Assembly: GCF_012935715.1 (NCBI RefSeq)
Contig: NZ_CP052860.1
Coordinates: 1,116,001-1,180,000 of the forward strand
From: Pseudomonas sp. ADAK13
GTDB lineage: Bacteria; Pseudomonadota; Gammaproteobacteria; Pseudomonadales; Pseudomonadaceae
Direction of reading: 5' to 3'
Length of the DNA stretch: 64,000 nucleotides
Part shown: positions 28,556 through 37,813 of the stretch, piece after piece
Position numbering within the stretch: the first letter of the stretch is position 1
How the letters are laid out: the number at the start of each line of letters is the position of its first letter
Made by a program: the position numbers and the translations under genes
Notes under the pieces: generated by a model
What the model was told of the DNA's origin: nothing
The model's input: the letters and a program-made list of their open reading frames with translations, nothing else
Databases searched by the model: none

Positions 28556-29272
28556 GTGGCTATTCGCTATGGCAAAGGGCTGATAGGAGGAGCGGTTGTC
28601 GTCGCTCTCCTGGCCCTGCTGGTCCACTGGATCGGCATCAACACGATCGAACTGTACCGCGACGATTTGTTGTTTTACCTGCAAGCTCACTTGATCCTCG
28701 TCCTTGTTTCGATGCTGGCCGCCCTGATCGTAGGGATTCCCGCCGGTATTCTGCTCAGCCGACCGACTATGGTCGGGCGCGCAGAACGCTTCATGCAGAT
28801 CTTCAACATCGGCAATACCGTCCCTCCCCTGGCCGTACTGGCCATCGCCCTCGGTGTCCTTGGCATCGGCAGCGGCCCCGCGATCTTCGCGCTGTTCCTC
28901 GCCTCGTTGCTGCCCATCGTGCGCAACACCTATGAAGGCCTGAAAAACGTTCAAGGTTCCCTCAAGGAAGCCGCCGTCGGCATCGGCATGACGCCGCGCC
29001 AGGTGCTGTTTCGCGTCGAGCTGCCCAACGCCGTGCCGATCATCATCGGCGGTGTGCGCGTGGCCCTGGCGATCAACGTCGGTACCGCGCCCCTGGCGTT
29101 CCTGATTGGCGCCAACAGCCTGGGCAGCCTGATCTTCCCCGGCATCGCCCTGAACAATCAGCCGCAACTGTTGCTCGGCGCCGCGTGCACCGCGCTGCTG
29201 GCCTTGCTGCTCGACGGTCTGGTGACCATGGCCAGCCGCCTTTGGCTGGAACGCGGGTTGCGTCCGTCTTAA
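28556..29272 (+). CDS. Glycine betaine/choline/carnitine ABC transporter permease (first)
   Basis: 238 residues with about six membrane helices and the OpuC/OpuB-type permease coupling loop (EAAVGIGMTPRQVLFRVELPNA). The GTG at 28556 is chosen because AAGGAG sits seven bases upstream; the longer frame from 28520 lacks a ribosome site. It is the first gene of a four-gene importer of the OpuC/YehW-OsmF type (permease, binding protein, permease, ATPase). The gene order is the reverse of the opuCA-CB-CC-CD order, so I give no symbol. Role: uptake of quaternary-amine osmoprotectants or nutrients. Confidence 0.9.
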   Translation: MAIRYGKGLIGGAVVVALLALLVHWIGINTIELYRDDLLFYLQAHLILVLVSMLAALIVGIPAGILLSRPTMVGRAERFMQIFNIGNTVPPLAVLAIALGVLGIGSGPAIFALFLASLLPIVRNTYEGLKNVQGSLKEAAVGIGMTPRQVLFRVELPNAVPIIIGGVRVALAINVGTAPLAFLIGANSLGSLIFPGIALNNQPQLLLGAACTALLALLLDGLVTMASRLWLERGLRPS

Positions 29273-29293
29273 GGCTTTGGCAAAGGAATTCAC

Positions 29294-30187
29294 ATGAAAA
29301 AACTGACATTGATATTGAGCTGCGTCCTGCTGTTCGCAGGGTTTGCGCAAGCCGCTGAAAAACCGGTCATTCGCATCGGCGCCCGGGTGTTCACCGAACA
29401 GACCCTGCTCGCCGAAATCACCTCCCAGTACCTGCGCACCAAGGGTTACGACACCCGTGTGACCGGCGGCCTGGGCAGCAACCTGGCGCGCAGTGCCCAG
29501 GAAAGCGGGCAACTGGACCTGATCTGGGAATACACCGGCGTGTCGCTGGTGGCCTACAACCACGTCGACGAGAAGCTCGACAGCGAACAGTCCTACGCCC
29601 GAGTGAAAGAACTCGACGCGAAAAAAGGCCTGGTCTGGCTCTCCCCGTCGAAATTCAGCAACACCTACGCCCTGGCGCTCCCAGAGAACGTGGCCAAGGA
29701 ATTCCCGCAGATCAACAGCATCAGCGACCTGACCAGCGCCCTGGCCGAGAAAACCAAGGGCACACGCCTGGTAGCCCTGGACACTGAGTTCGCCAACCGT
29801 TCCGACGGCATGGCCGGCATGGTCAAGCTGTACGACATGAACCTGACCCGCAAGAACACCCGGCAGATGGACGCCGGCCTGGTGTACACCGCGCTGCGTA
29901 ATGGCCAGGTGTTTGCCGGTTTGGTCTACACCACCGACGGTCGCCTGAACGCCTTCAAATTGAAGCTGCTGGATGACGACAAGCATTACTTCCCGGACTA
30001 CACCGCAGCCCCCGTGGTGCGTCAGGTTTACCTCGACGCTCACCCGCAACTGGCCGCCGACCTCAAGCCACTGGCTGCGCTGTTCGACGACGAAACCATG
30101 CGCCAGCTGAATGCGCGGGTCGACGTCGACCATGAAAGCCCGTCCGCTGTGGCCGCAGATTTCCTGCGCCAGCATCCGATCAACTAA
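29294..30187 (+). CDS. Glycine betaine/choline substrate-binding protein (OpuCC/OsmF type)
   Basis: 297 residues. The signal peptide MKKLTLILSCVLLFAGFAQA is cut before AEKPVIRIGARVFTEQ; the signal cysteine is not in a lipobox, so the protein is probably soluble. OpuAC family features are FTEQTLLAEITSQYL, ARSAQESGQLDLIWEYTGVS and a C-terminal domain with LNARVDVDHESP. The aromatic residues that bind quaternary amines in this family cannot be assigned by eye. The gene lies 21 bases after the first permease. Confidence 0.92.
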   Translation: MKKLTLILSCVLLFAGFAQAAEKPVIRIGARVFTEQTLLAEITSQYLRTKGYDTRVTGGLGSNLARSAQESGQLDLIWEYTGVSLVAYNHVDEKLDSEQSYARVKELDAKKGLVWLSPSKFSNTYALALPENVAKEFPQINSISDLTSALAEKTKGTRLVALDTEFANRSDGMAGMVKLYDMNLTRKNTRQMDAGLVYTALRNGQVFAGLVYTTDGRLNAFKLKLLDDDKHYFPDYTAAPVVRQVYLDAHPQLAADLKPLAALFDDETMRQLNARVDVDHESPSAVAADFLRQHPIN

Positions 30188-30198
30188 GAGGAGAAGAC

Positions 30199-30852
30199 AT
30201 GGAATTCCTGAACGCCTTTTCCCATCTTGATTGGGCACTCGTCCTGCAACTGACCTGGCAGCACATCACCCTGGTCGGCATCGCAGTCATCCTGGCCATC
30301 GTCGTGGGCGTGCCCCTGGGCGTGCTGATGACCCGCTTCCCGACCCTCGCCGGCCCGTTGCAAGCCAGCGCCACGGTGCTGCTGACCGTGCCGTCGATTG
30401 CCTTGTTCGGCCTGCTGCTGCCGTTCTACTCCAAGTTCGGCCAGGGCCTGGGGCCGATGCCGGCGATCACCGCCGTGTTCCTCTACTCCCTGCTGCCCAT
30501 CATGCGTAACACCTACCTCGCCCTCACCGGCGTGGAACCGGGCATCCGCGAAGCCGCCAAAGGCATCGGCATGACCTTCGGCCAGCGCCTGCGCATGGTC
30601 GAACTGCCGATTGCCGTGCCGGTGATCCTCGCCGGTGTGCGCACCGCCGTCGTCATGAACATTGGTGTGATGACCATCGCCGCCACCATCGGCGCCGGTG
30701 GCCTGGGTGTACTTATTCTGGCTTCCATCAGCCGCAGCGACATGTCGATGCTGATCGTTGGCGCCGTACTGGTCAGTCTCCTGGCCATCTTCGCCGACCT
30801 GCTTCTGCAATGGCTGCAACGCACGCTGACTCCAAAAGGACTGCTCAAATGA
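30199..30852 (+). CDS. Glycine betaine/choline ABC transporter permease (second)
   Basis: 217 residues with five to six hydrophobic helices (for example ITLVGIAVILAIVVGVPLGVL). The coupling loop is EAAKGIGMTFGQRLRMVELPIA, closely parallel to that of the first permease. Two different permeases in one operon are normal for OpuC/Yeh-type importers. GAGGAG precedes the ATG. The stop overlaps the ATPase start by four bases. Confidence 0.92.
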   Translation: MEFLNAFSHLDWALVLQLTWQHITLVGIAVILAIVVGVPLGVLMTRFPTLAGPLQASATVLLTVPSIALFGLLLPFYSKFGQGLGPMPAITAVFLYSLLPIMRNTYLALTGVEPGIREAAKGIGMTFGQRLRMVELPIAVPVILAGVRTAVVMNIGVMTIAATIGAGGLGVLILASISRSDMSMLIVGAVLVSLLAIFADLLLQWLQRTLTPKGLLK

Positions 30853-32006
30853 TCGAACTTCAAAACCTGACCAAGACCTTCCAAAGCAACGGCAAAACCA
30901 TCACCGCCGTTGATTCCGTAAGCCTGACCGTCAACGAAGGCGAGATTTGCGTATTCCTCGGCCCGTCGGGTTGCGGCAAGAGCACCACGCTGAAGATGAT
31001 CAACCGCCTGATCAAGCCGACCTCCGGCAAGATCCTGATCAATGGCGAAGACACCACCGACCTCGACGAAGTGACCCTGCGTCGCAACATCGGCTATGTG
31101 ATCCAGCAGATCGGCCTGTTCCCGAACATGACCATCGAAGAAAACATCGTGGTGGTGCCCAAGCTGCTGGGCTGGGACAAGCAGAAATGCCACGACCGCG
31201 CCCGCGAGTTGATGAGCATGATCAAGCTGGAGCCCAAGCAGTACCTGCACCGCTACCCGCGTGAGCTGTCGGGTGGCCAGCAACAGCGGATCGGCGTGAT
31301 CCGCGCCCTGGCGGCGGATGCCCCGCTGCTGCTGATGGATGAACCGTTCGGCGCGGTCGACCCGATCAACCGCGAGATGATCCAGAACGAGTTCTTCGAG
31401 ATGCAACGCGCGCTGAACAAGACCGTGATCATGGTCAGCCACGACATCGACGAAGCCATCAAGCTGGGCGACAAGATCGCGATCTTCCGCGCCGGCAAGC
31501 TGCTGCAGATCGATCACCCGGACACCCTGCTGGCCCACCCTGCCGACGAATTCGTCAGCAACTTTGTTGGCCAGGACAGCACCCTCAAGCGCCTGTTGCT
31601 GGTGAAAGCCGAAGATGCGGCGGACAACGCGCCGTCGGTCAGCCCGGAGACGCCGGTGGCGGAGGCCCTGGAGCAGATGGACGAACTGGACCGTCGCTAC
31701 GTGGTGGTCACCGATGCCGAGAACAAGGCGCTGGGTTATGTACGACGTCGCGACCTGCACCGTCAGACCGGCACCTGCGGCCAGTACCTGCGCGAGTTCA
31801 ACGCCACGGCGGCGTATGACGAGCATTTGCGCATCCTGTTGTCGCGCATGTACGAGTTCAACCGCTCGTGGTTGCCGGTGATGGACGCGGAGCGGGTGTT
31901 CCTCGGGGAAGTGACCCAGGAGTCGATTGCCGAGTACCTGAGCTCCGGTAAGTCCCGTGGGGGCAAGACCAGCATTGTTTCGCCGGCCGAGACAGCACTG
32001 GCCTGA
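30849..32006 (+). CDS. Glycine betaine/choline ABC transporter ATPase with CBS domains
   Basis: 385 residues. Walker A is GPSGCGKST, the signature is LSGGQQQRIGVIRALAA, and Walker B is LLLMDEPFGAVDP. About 120 C-terminal residues form a CBS-type tandem (RYVVVTDAENKALGYV and WLPVMDAERVFLGEV). CBS modules of OpuA-type ATPases sense ionic strength or nucleotides, so osmotic control at the protein level is likely by family analogy. ATGA overlap with the upstream permease. A REPIN follows 14 bases after the stop. Confidence 0.93.
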   Translation: MIELQNLTKTFQSNGKTITAVDSVSLTVNEGEICVFLGPSGCGKSTTLKMINRLIKPTSGKILINGEDTTDLDEVTLRRNIGYVIQQIGLFPNMTIEENIVVVPKLLGWDKQKCHDRARELMSMIKLEPKQYLHRYPRELSGGQQQRIGVIRALAADAPLLLMDEPFGAVDPINREMIQNEFFEMQRALNKTVIMVSHDIDEAIKLGDKIAIFRAGKLLQIDHPDTLLAHPADEFVSNFVGQDSTLKRLLLVKAEDAADNAPSVSPETPVAEALEQMDELDRRYVVVTDAENKALGYVRRRDLHRQTGTCGQYLREFNATAAYDEHLRILLSRMYEFNRSWLPVMDAERVFLGEVTQESIAEYLSSGKSRGGKTSIVSPAETALA

Positions 32007-32019
32007 TAAATCTGCTTCT

Positions 32020-32151
32020 GTGGCGAGGGGGCTTGTCCCCCGTTGGGCTGCGCAGCAGCCCCATTAACTCCCCGCGTTTTTTCAGACAAAAAGCGGTGGC
32101 AGGTTTTGGGGGCCGCTACGCAGCCCAACGGGGGACAAGCCCCCTCGCCAC
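32020..32151. repeat. REPIN (GTGGCGAGGGGGC type)
   Basis: GTGGCGAGGGGGCTTGTCCC at 32020 is paired with an inverted copy ending CCCCCTCGCCAC at 32151. Inner blocks GTTGGGCTGCGCAGC and GCTACGCAGCCCAAC also pair. Confidence 0.93.
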
Positions 32152-32374
32152 AAAAGCCCTCGCTAACCAGCAGTTTCCCATTCAAATTGCCCCATCGGGG
32201 GAACATCAATCCGTCATACCGGTCGGTTACATAAGTAGCTGCAGGCGGCCTCACGACGAACGCGTGCAAAAACGCGACATTTTTAGTTGATCTATAGCCC
32301 CTCACGTCCTAAAGTTCGCGCCGAACGTCCATGCTGGAAACGATCCATCCGGCTCAAGTACTGACGACGAGACA

Positions 32375-32413
32375 GCAAGGCCAAGGGAAGCGGTTGATCC
32401 CATGGCCTTTTTG
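32375..32413 (+). promoter_or_regulatory. Terminator-like hairpin in the speC leader, possible attenuator
   Basis: GCAAGGCCAAGGG pairs with CCCATGGCCTTTTTGC, and the T5 run lies inside the right arm. It sits about 105 bases upstream of the ornithine decarboxylase ATG and has no upstream gene to terminate: the betaine operon ends 370 bases earlier beyond a REPIN. Either it ends a short unidentified transcript or it controls read-through into speC. The other bases of 32152-32517 show no supported gene. Confidence 0.45.
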
Positions 32414-32517
32414 CTTTCGGCGACATGCCTTGGGAAGTAGGCGAACCAAAGTGGGGATACGGAGGACGTTCATTTGCACCCATTGATCAATTTAGTTTGC
32501 CAGTAGGAGTTCCCAGC

Positions 32518-33681
32518 ATGTCGATCCAGGTCGAAGACTATTTCGCGCGCGCCACTTTTGACAAAATGAAGGCGTTCGCCGATACCCAGGAAACCCCGTT
32601 CGTGGTGATCGACACCGCGATGATCAGCCAGGCCTACGATGACCTGCGCGCCGGTTTCGAATTCGCCAAGGTGTACTACGCCGTCAAGGCCAACCCGGCC
32701 GTCGAGATCATCGACCTGCTCAAAGACAAAGGTTCGAGCTTCGACATCGCGTCGATCTACGAGCTGGACAAGGTCATGGACCGCGGCGTCAGCCCGGACC
32801 GTATCAGCTACGGCAACACCATCAAGAAATCCAAGGACATCCGCTACTTCTACGAGAAGGGCGTGCGCCTGTTCTCCACCGACTCCGAAGCCGACCTGCG
32901 CAACATCGCCAAGGCTGCCCCGGGCTCGAAAGTCTATGTGCGCATCCTGACCGAGGGCTCGACCACGGCCGACTGGCCGCTGTCGCGCAAATTCGGCTGC
33001 CAGACCGACATGGCCATGGACCTGCTGATCCTCGCCCGCGACCTGGGCCTGGTGCCTTACGGCATCTCCTTCCACGTCGGTTCGCAACAGCGTGACATCA
33101 GCGTGTGGGACGCGGCGATCGCCAAGGTCAAAGTGATCTTCGAACGCCTGAAGGAAGAAGACGGCATCCACCTGAAGCTGATCAACATGGGCGGTGGCTT
33201 CCCGGCCAACTACATCACCCGTACCAACAGCCTGGAAACCTACGCCGAGGAAATCATCCGCTTCCTCAAGGAAGACTTCGGCGACGACCTGCCGGAAATC
33301 ATCCTGGAACCGGGCCGTTCGTTGATCGCCAACGCCGGGATCCTGGTCAGTGAAGTGGTATTGGTTGCGCGTAAATCCCGTACCGCCGTCGAGCGTTGGG
33401 TGTACACCGACGTGGGCAAATTCTCCGGCCTGATCGAAACCATGGACGAAGCCATCAAGTTCCCGATCTGGACCGAGAAGAAAGGCGAGATGGAAGAAGT
33501 GGTCATCGCCGGCCCGACCTGCGACAGCGCCGACATCATGTACGAGAACTACAAGTACGGCCTGCCGCTGAACCTGGCGATTGGTGACCGGATGTACTGG
33601 TTGTCCACCGGTGCGTACACCACCAGCTACAGCGCGATTGAATTCAATGGCTTCCCGCCGCTGAAATCGTTCTACCTGTAA
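32518..33681 (+). CDS. speC: Ornithine decarboxylase (eukaryotic-type, PLP fold III)
   Basis: 387 residues, the length of the P. aeruginosa SpeC-type enzyme. The PLP lysine is in YYAVKANP (K57), the glycine-rich phosphate loop is NMGGGFP, and the EPGRSLIANAG and GPTCDSAD motifs supply PLP and substrate contacts; the cysteine of the latter is the active-site residue. It makes putrescine from ornithine; lysine may also be used in this family. The ATG at 32518 has GGAG eight bases upstream. Ends at a bidirectional terminator. Confidence 0.93.
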   Translation: MSIQVEDYFARATFDKMKAFADTQETPFVVIDTAMISQAYDDLRAGFEFAKVYYAVKANPAVEIIDLLKDKGSSFDIASIYELDKVMDRGVSPDRISYGNTIKKSKDIRYFYEKGVRLFSTDSEADLRNIAKAAPGSKVYVRILTEGSTTADWPLSRKFGCQTDMAMDLLILARDLGLVPYGISFHVGSQQRDISVWDAAIAKVKVIFERLKEEDGIHLKLINMGGGFPANYITRTNSLETYAEEIIRFLKEDFGDDLPEIILEPGRSLIANAGILVSEVVLVARKSRTAVERWVYTDVGKFSGLIETMDEAIKFPIWTEKKGEMEEVVIAGPTCDSADIMYENYKYGLPLNLAIGDRMYWLSTGAYTTSYSAIEFNGFPPLKSFYL

Positions 33682-33691
33682 GCCGGCGGCA

Positions 33692-33727
33692 AACAAAAAA
33701 CCCATGACGCGTCATGGGTTTTTTTGT
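33692..33727. terminator. Bidirectional intrinsic terminator
   Basis: Perfect palindrome ACCCATGACGCGTCATGGGT with A-run before and T-run after. It serves speC (+) and the Sel1-repeat gene (-). Confidence 0.92.
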
Positions 33728-33731
33728 GGGT

Positions 33732-34481
33732 TCAGGAAAGCTCGGCGGTGCGTCGCTGGTAGGCCACAGCCATCGCCCGAATCTGCGGGTCGTTGGCGGC
33801 AGACAACGCCTTGTGCGCCACACGCAAGAACTTCAGATTCCCGCCCGCCAGCGCCTTGCGCAGCCACTCCAGCGCCGCGTCGACCTGGCCGCGATCCGCC
33901 AACACCGCCGCATAACTGAACTGCCCGCGAAAATCCCCGCCTTGCGCCGACCGGCGATACCACGCCACCGCCGCCTCCAGATCCCTGGGGCAAAACTGCC
34001 CTTCTTCCAGATAACGCCCCAGCAGGTTCATTGACTTGGCATGGCCCAGTTCCGCTGCCTGTCGATAACACGCCAGCGCCAGGCCTTGGTTTTCGGCGAC
34101 CCCGCGCCCGGTCGCCAGCAGGTTGGCATAGTTATACAACCCCCAATCCAAGCCGCCTTCTGCCGCCAAACGATATTCCCGTGCAGCCGCCACCGCATCC
34201 GCCGTGCAACCCCAGCCATGCTCCAGGCAACGCCCGAGCATGTTGCGCGCCATCCAGTGCCCGCCTTGGGCCGCGATGCGGAACCAGCGCACCGCCAGCG
34301 CTTCATCGCGCTCGATGCCGCGCCCTTCCAGCAGGATTTGCCCAAGCAGCGCCTGGGCATCCACCACGCCCTCCTTCGCCGCGATCAAAATCGCCTGGGC
34401 GGCCCGCACCGGGGAGTCGTCGAGCATGCTCTGCAATTGCTCAACGTTGAGGACTTCTTCACGACGCAATAAAAAGCCCAC
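33732..34481 (-). CDS. Sel1-like repeat (TPR-type) protein
   Basis: 249 residues made mostly of about five 36-residue Sel1-like repeats: AQALLGQILLEGRGIERDEA, ARNMLGRCLEHGWGCTADAV, LYNYANLLATGRGVAENQG and MNLLGRYLEEGQFCPRDLE are consecutive units. Such alpha-solenoids mediate protein interactions; the partner is unknown. No signal peptide. The GTG at 34481 follows GAGG and lies two bases after the piuC stop, so the two are co-translated. The same pair adjoins piuA in P. aeruginosa (memory). Confidence 0.88.
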   Translation of the reverse strand: MGFLLRREEVLNVEQLQSMLDDSPVRAAQAILIAAKEGVVDAQALLGQILLEGRGIERDEALAVRWFRIAAQGGHWMARNMLGRCLEHGWGCTADAVAAAREYRLAAEGGLDWGLYNYANLLATGRGVAENQGLALACYRQAAELGHAKSMNLLGRYLEEGQFCPRDLEAAVAWYRRSAQGGDFRGQFSYAAVLADRGQVDAALEWLRKALAGGNLKFLRVAHKALSAANDPQIRAMAVAYQRRTAELS

Positions 34482-34483
34482 GG

Positions 34484-35164
34484 TCAGACCTCAACCCAGC
34501 GGCGCAGCAGGTTGTGATAGGTGCCGGTGAGCTGGATCAGCGCCGGGTGGTCGGGCACGTCCCGGCTCAGTTGCTGGATCGCCCCGTCCATCTCGAACAG
34601 CAAGGTGCGCTGGCTGTCTTCGCGCACCAGGCTTTGGGTCCAGAAAAACGAAGCGTAACGCGCGCCACGGGTCACGGCGTTGACCTTGTGCAGGCTGGAA
34701 CCGGGGTACAGCACCATGTCGCCCGCCGGCAACTTGACCCGTTGCAAGCCGAAGGTGTCCTGGATTTCCAGCTCGCCGCCGTCGTAGTCGTCGGGGTCGC
34801 TGAAAAACACGGTGGAGGACAGGTCAGTGCGCACCCGCTCGTGGCTGCCTTTGGACTGGCGCACAGCGTTGTCGATATGGAAGTCGAAACTGCCACCCGC
34901 CGTGTAACAGTTGAGCAACGGAGGGATGACCTTGTGCGGTAACGCCGCCGACATAAACAAAGGATTTTTCCACAGTCGATCGAGGATCGCCGCGCCGATT
35001 TCCTTTGCCAGCGGGTGGCCTTCCGGCAGTTGCAGGTTGTGTTTGGCCTTGGCCGATTGATGACCGGCAGTGATTTTGCCGTCGGCCCAATCGGCCTCCG
35101 CCAGGGCTTCGCGGATGCGCAGCACTTCCTCGCGAGAGAACAGGCCGGGAATGTGCAGCAGCAT
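34484..35164 (-). CDS. piuC: Fe(II)/2-oxoglutarate-dependent PKHD-type hydroxylase PiuC
   Basis: 226 residues, the exact family size (YbiX/PiuC). The facial triad is visible: H96 and D98 in SFDFHIDNA, and H159 in [12 protein letters not shown]. The 2-oxoglutarate-binding arginine is in [11 protein letters not shown]. The physiological substrate is not settled. PiuC is an iron-starvation protein coupled to uptake of siderophores and siderophore-like antibiotics through PiuA. The gene diverges from piuA, and a Fur-like site lies 34-52 bases upstream of the ATG. Its stop adjoins the Sel1-repeat gene. Confidence 0.95.
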   Translation of the reverse strand: MLLHIPGLFSREEVLRIREALAEADWADGKITAGHQSAKAKHNLQLPEGHPLAKEIGAAILDRLWKNPLFMSAALPHKVIPPLLNCYTAGGSFDFHIDNAVRQSKGSHERVRTDLSSTVFFSDPDDYDGGELEIQDTFGLQRVKLPAGDMVLYPGSSLHKVNAVTRGARYASFFWTQSLVREDSQRTLLFEMDGAIQQLSRDVPDHPALIQLTGTYHNLLRRWVEV

Positions 35165-35197
35165 GGGGGCGTTACCTGAAAACAGTGAGACGCCAAT

Positions 35198-35216
35198 GGT
35201 AGTGATTCTTATTGAC
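35198..35216. promoter_or_regulatory. Fur-box-like site between piuC and piuA
   Basis: GGTAGTGATTCTTATTGAC matches the 19-base Fur consensus at 12 positions, including the central GAT and ATT elements. Placed just upstream of piuC and about 170 bases from piuA. A second AT-rich stretch near 35300-35330 may hold another site for piuA, but I could not align it well. Confidence 0.5.
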
Positions 35217-35383
35217 TGTGCACAACCCCACTCCCAGCCAAACGACGAACGAGATCGTAAAAACCGTAAGCAAAAAGTGTAAAGAACGTAAATTCAGTGC
35301 GAATAGCAATGTATCGCAATTGATATAAAGTCTTGTTCTACCTATATTCCGCGGCCTCACCTCCTTGGGGAAAGGACACACTC

Positions 35384-37678
35384 ATGCCGCGCACTTCGAT
35401 AAAAACACCTGCCAGTTCACCACGGTTGCTGGCCTCGGCCATCGGCGTTGCCATCAGCGCCAGCGCTGCCGCCCAAATGGCGCAAGCCGCTGAAGACACC
35501 GAGCAGAAAGGCGAGCGCAACAGCATTTCCCTGGGGGCCACCAGCATCACCGGCCAGGAACAGGACAACACGTCCTACCAGGTCGAAAAAGCCTCTTCGC
35601 AGAAGTACACCGCGCCGCTGGTCGACACCCCGCGCTCGGTTACCGTGGTGCCACAGCAAGTACTCAAGGACACCGCCGCTACCTCGTTGCAGGATGCCCT
35701 GCGCACCGTACCGGGGATTACCTTCGGCGCCGGTGAAGGCGGCAACCCCCAGGGCGACCGGCCGTTCATTCGCGGCTTTGACGCACAGGGCGACACCTAC
35801 CTCGACGGCGTGCGCGATACCGGCGGCCAGAGCCGCGAGATCTTCGACATCGAGTCGATCGAAGTCAGCAAAGGCCCCAACTCGTCCTTCGGTGGTCGCG
35901 GGTCGGCCGGCGGCAGCCTCAACCTGGTCAGCAAGACGCCACAGGCGCGGGACTTCACCAACGGTGGTTTCACCTATGGCTCCGACCAGACCCGTCGCTA
36001 CGTGCTCGACGTCAACCGTCAGTTCCTGGACAGCGCCGCGTTCCGCCTGAACCTGATGAGCCACGAACAGAACGTCGCCGGGCGTGACGCCGTCAACTAC
36101 GACCGTTGGGGTGTGGCCCCGTCGCTGACCTTCGGCCTGGGCACCCCGACCCGCGTCAACCTCAGCTACTACCACATGGAAAGCAACGACCTGCCGGATT
36201 CGGGCATTCCGTATGGCTACAGCAACAGCGGCGCCAGAGCTGCCCATGTGCATGACAAACCCACCGACGGCGGCGACAGCAACAACTTCTACGGCCTCAA
36301 GGATCGCGACTTCCGCAAGACCCGCGCCGACATCAGTACGTTCTCCATCGAGCACGACCTGAACGACAACATGACGCTGAAAAACACCCTGCGCCATGGC
36401 AACACCGGCCAGGACTACATCGTCACCCAACCGGACGACAGCCAGCACAACGTCAACCAGTTCGGCACCGTGTGGCGGCGCGCGAACACTCGCGTATCCA
36501 CCACCGAAACCACCACCAACCAGACCGACCTGTTTGGCAGCTTCCAGGCCTTCGGCTTCAAGAACACCTACTCCACCGGCCTGGAATTCACCGGCGAAGA
36601 AACCCGCTACAGCGGCTACACCGTCAGCCCGAACAGCAACCCCGGTTGCCCGGCGCCCGGCAAAGGTGGCCAGTGCACCTCGCTGGGTAACCCGAACCCG
36701 GACGATGCCTGGACCGGCAGCATTGCGCGCAACTACAACGGCACCAACACCAAGGCCACCAGCCGCGCCGCCTATGTATTCGACACCATCGAACTGGACC
36801 CGCAATGGCTGCTGAACGTTGGCCTGCGCTACGACACCTTCGACACCGTGGCCAACACCAATGCGGTGCCGACCGCCACCGTCAAGGCCCGCAGCAAAAT
36901 CAAGAACGACAGCCAATTCTTCAACTGGCAGGCCGGCCTGGTCTGGAAGCCACTGGATAACGGCAGCATCTATGCCTCCTACGCGACCTCGGCCTCGCCT
37001 GCCGGCGGCCTGGTAGGCGAAGGCGCAGACGGCAACCCGCTGTCTGCCGGTGCCGCTACCAGCGACCTGAAACCCGAAGAGACCGTCAACTACGAACTGG
37101 GCACCAAGTGGGACCTGTTCCACGATCGCCTGTCCCTGACCGCCGCGGTGTTCCGCACCGAGAAGAAAAACACGCGGATCCTGGTAGACGCGCTGACCTA
37201 TGAAAACGGCGGCGAATCCCGTGTGGACGGCCTGGAGTTGTCCGCCAGCGGCAAGCTCACCGATCAATGGCAAGTGTTCGCCGGCTACAGCTACCTGAAA
37301 AGCGAACTGGTGGACCCGGGCTTGAACGGCCGGAACGGCGTCATCAGCGCGGGCTCCAACAAAGGCAACCAAATGCCCAACACGCCGAAGAACACCTTCA
37401 GCCTGTGGACAACCTATGACGTGACCCCAAAACTGACCGTCGGCGGCGGCGCATTCTATGTCGACGAAGTCTATGGCGATGCCGGCAACACCGTTTACGT
37501 GCCGTCGTACACCCGCTACGACGCCATGGCCAGCTACAAGCTGACCAAGAACGTGGACCTGCAATTGAACGTGCAGAACCTCACCGACAAGACCTACTAC
37601 GACAAGGCCTACGCGGCACACTTCGCCAACCAGGCCGCCGGCCGCACGGCGATGCTGACCACCAGTTTCCATTTCTAA
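35384..37678 (+). CDS. piuA: TonB-dependent catecholate siderophore receptor PiuA/Fiu
   Basis: 764 residues. The N-terminal signal peptide ends AQMAQA|AED. The plug domain has DTPRSVTVVPQQVL, SLQDALRTVPGITFG and the FIRGFDAQGDTYLDGVRD block. The barrel follows and ends with the outer-membrane signature phenylalanine (MLTTSFHF). Transports iron-loaded catecholates across the outer membrane with TonB energy. The ATG at 35384 follows AAAGGA. Expression is likely Fur-controlled from the intergenic region shared with piuC. A strong terminator follows. Confidence 0.94.
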   Translation: MPRTSIKTPASSPRLLASAIGVAISASAAAQMAQAAEDTEQKGERNSISLGATSITGQEQDNTSYQVEKASSQKYTAPLVDTPRSVTVVPQQVLKDTAATSLQDALRTVPGITFGAGEGGNPQGDRPFIRGFDAQGDTYLDGVRDTGGQSREIFDIESIEVSKGPNSSFGGRGSAGGSLNLVSKTPQARDFTNGGFTYGSDQTRRYVLDVNRQFLDSAAFRLNLMSHEQNVAGRDAVNYDRWGVAPSLTFGLGTPTRVNLSYYHMESNDLPDSGIPYGYSNSGARAAHVHDKPTDGGDSNNFYGLKDRDFRKTRADISTFSIEHDLNDNMTLKNTLRHGNTGQDYIVTQPDDSQHNVNQFGTVWRRANTRVSTTETTTNQTDLFGSFQAFGFKNTYSTGLEFTGEETRYSGYTVSPNSNPGCPAPGKGGQCTSLGNPNPDDAWTGSIARNYNGTNTKATSRAAYVFDTIELDPQWLLNVGLRYDTFDTVANTNAVPTATVKARSKIKNDSQFFNWQAGLVWKPLDNGSIYASYATSASPAGGLVGEGADGNPLSAGAATSDLKPEETVNYELGTKWDLFHDRLSLTAAVFRTEKKNTRILVDALTYENGGESRVDGLELSASGKLTDQWQVFAGYSYLKSELVDPGLNGRNGVISAGSNKGNQMPNTPKNTFSLWTTYDVTPKLTVGGGAFYVDEVYGDAGNTVYVPSYTRYDAMASYKLTKNVDLQLNVQNLTDKTYYDKAYAAHFANQAAGRTAMLTTSFHF

Positions 37679-37695
37679 ACCGATACAAATCACCG

Positions 37696-37730
37696 CACAA
37701 AACCCCACGCATCGGATGCGTGGGGTTTTT
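37696..37730 (+). terminator. Intrinsic terminator of piuA
   Basis: Stem CCCCACGCATC / GATGCGTGGGG with a single-base loop, followed by TTTTTG. Confidence 0.9.
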
Positions 37731-37813
37731 GCATGTAAAAAAGAATCTTTCTCGAATACTCGCGGCATAATGCGCGCCGTGAGCCACCTAACCTGATGAC
37801 GAGGCCGTACGAC

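Noticed and set aside
34031..34450. Plus-strand frame opposite the Sel1-repeat gene
   Set aside because: Opposite strand of a clear repeat protein with regular 36-residue units.
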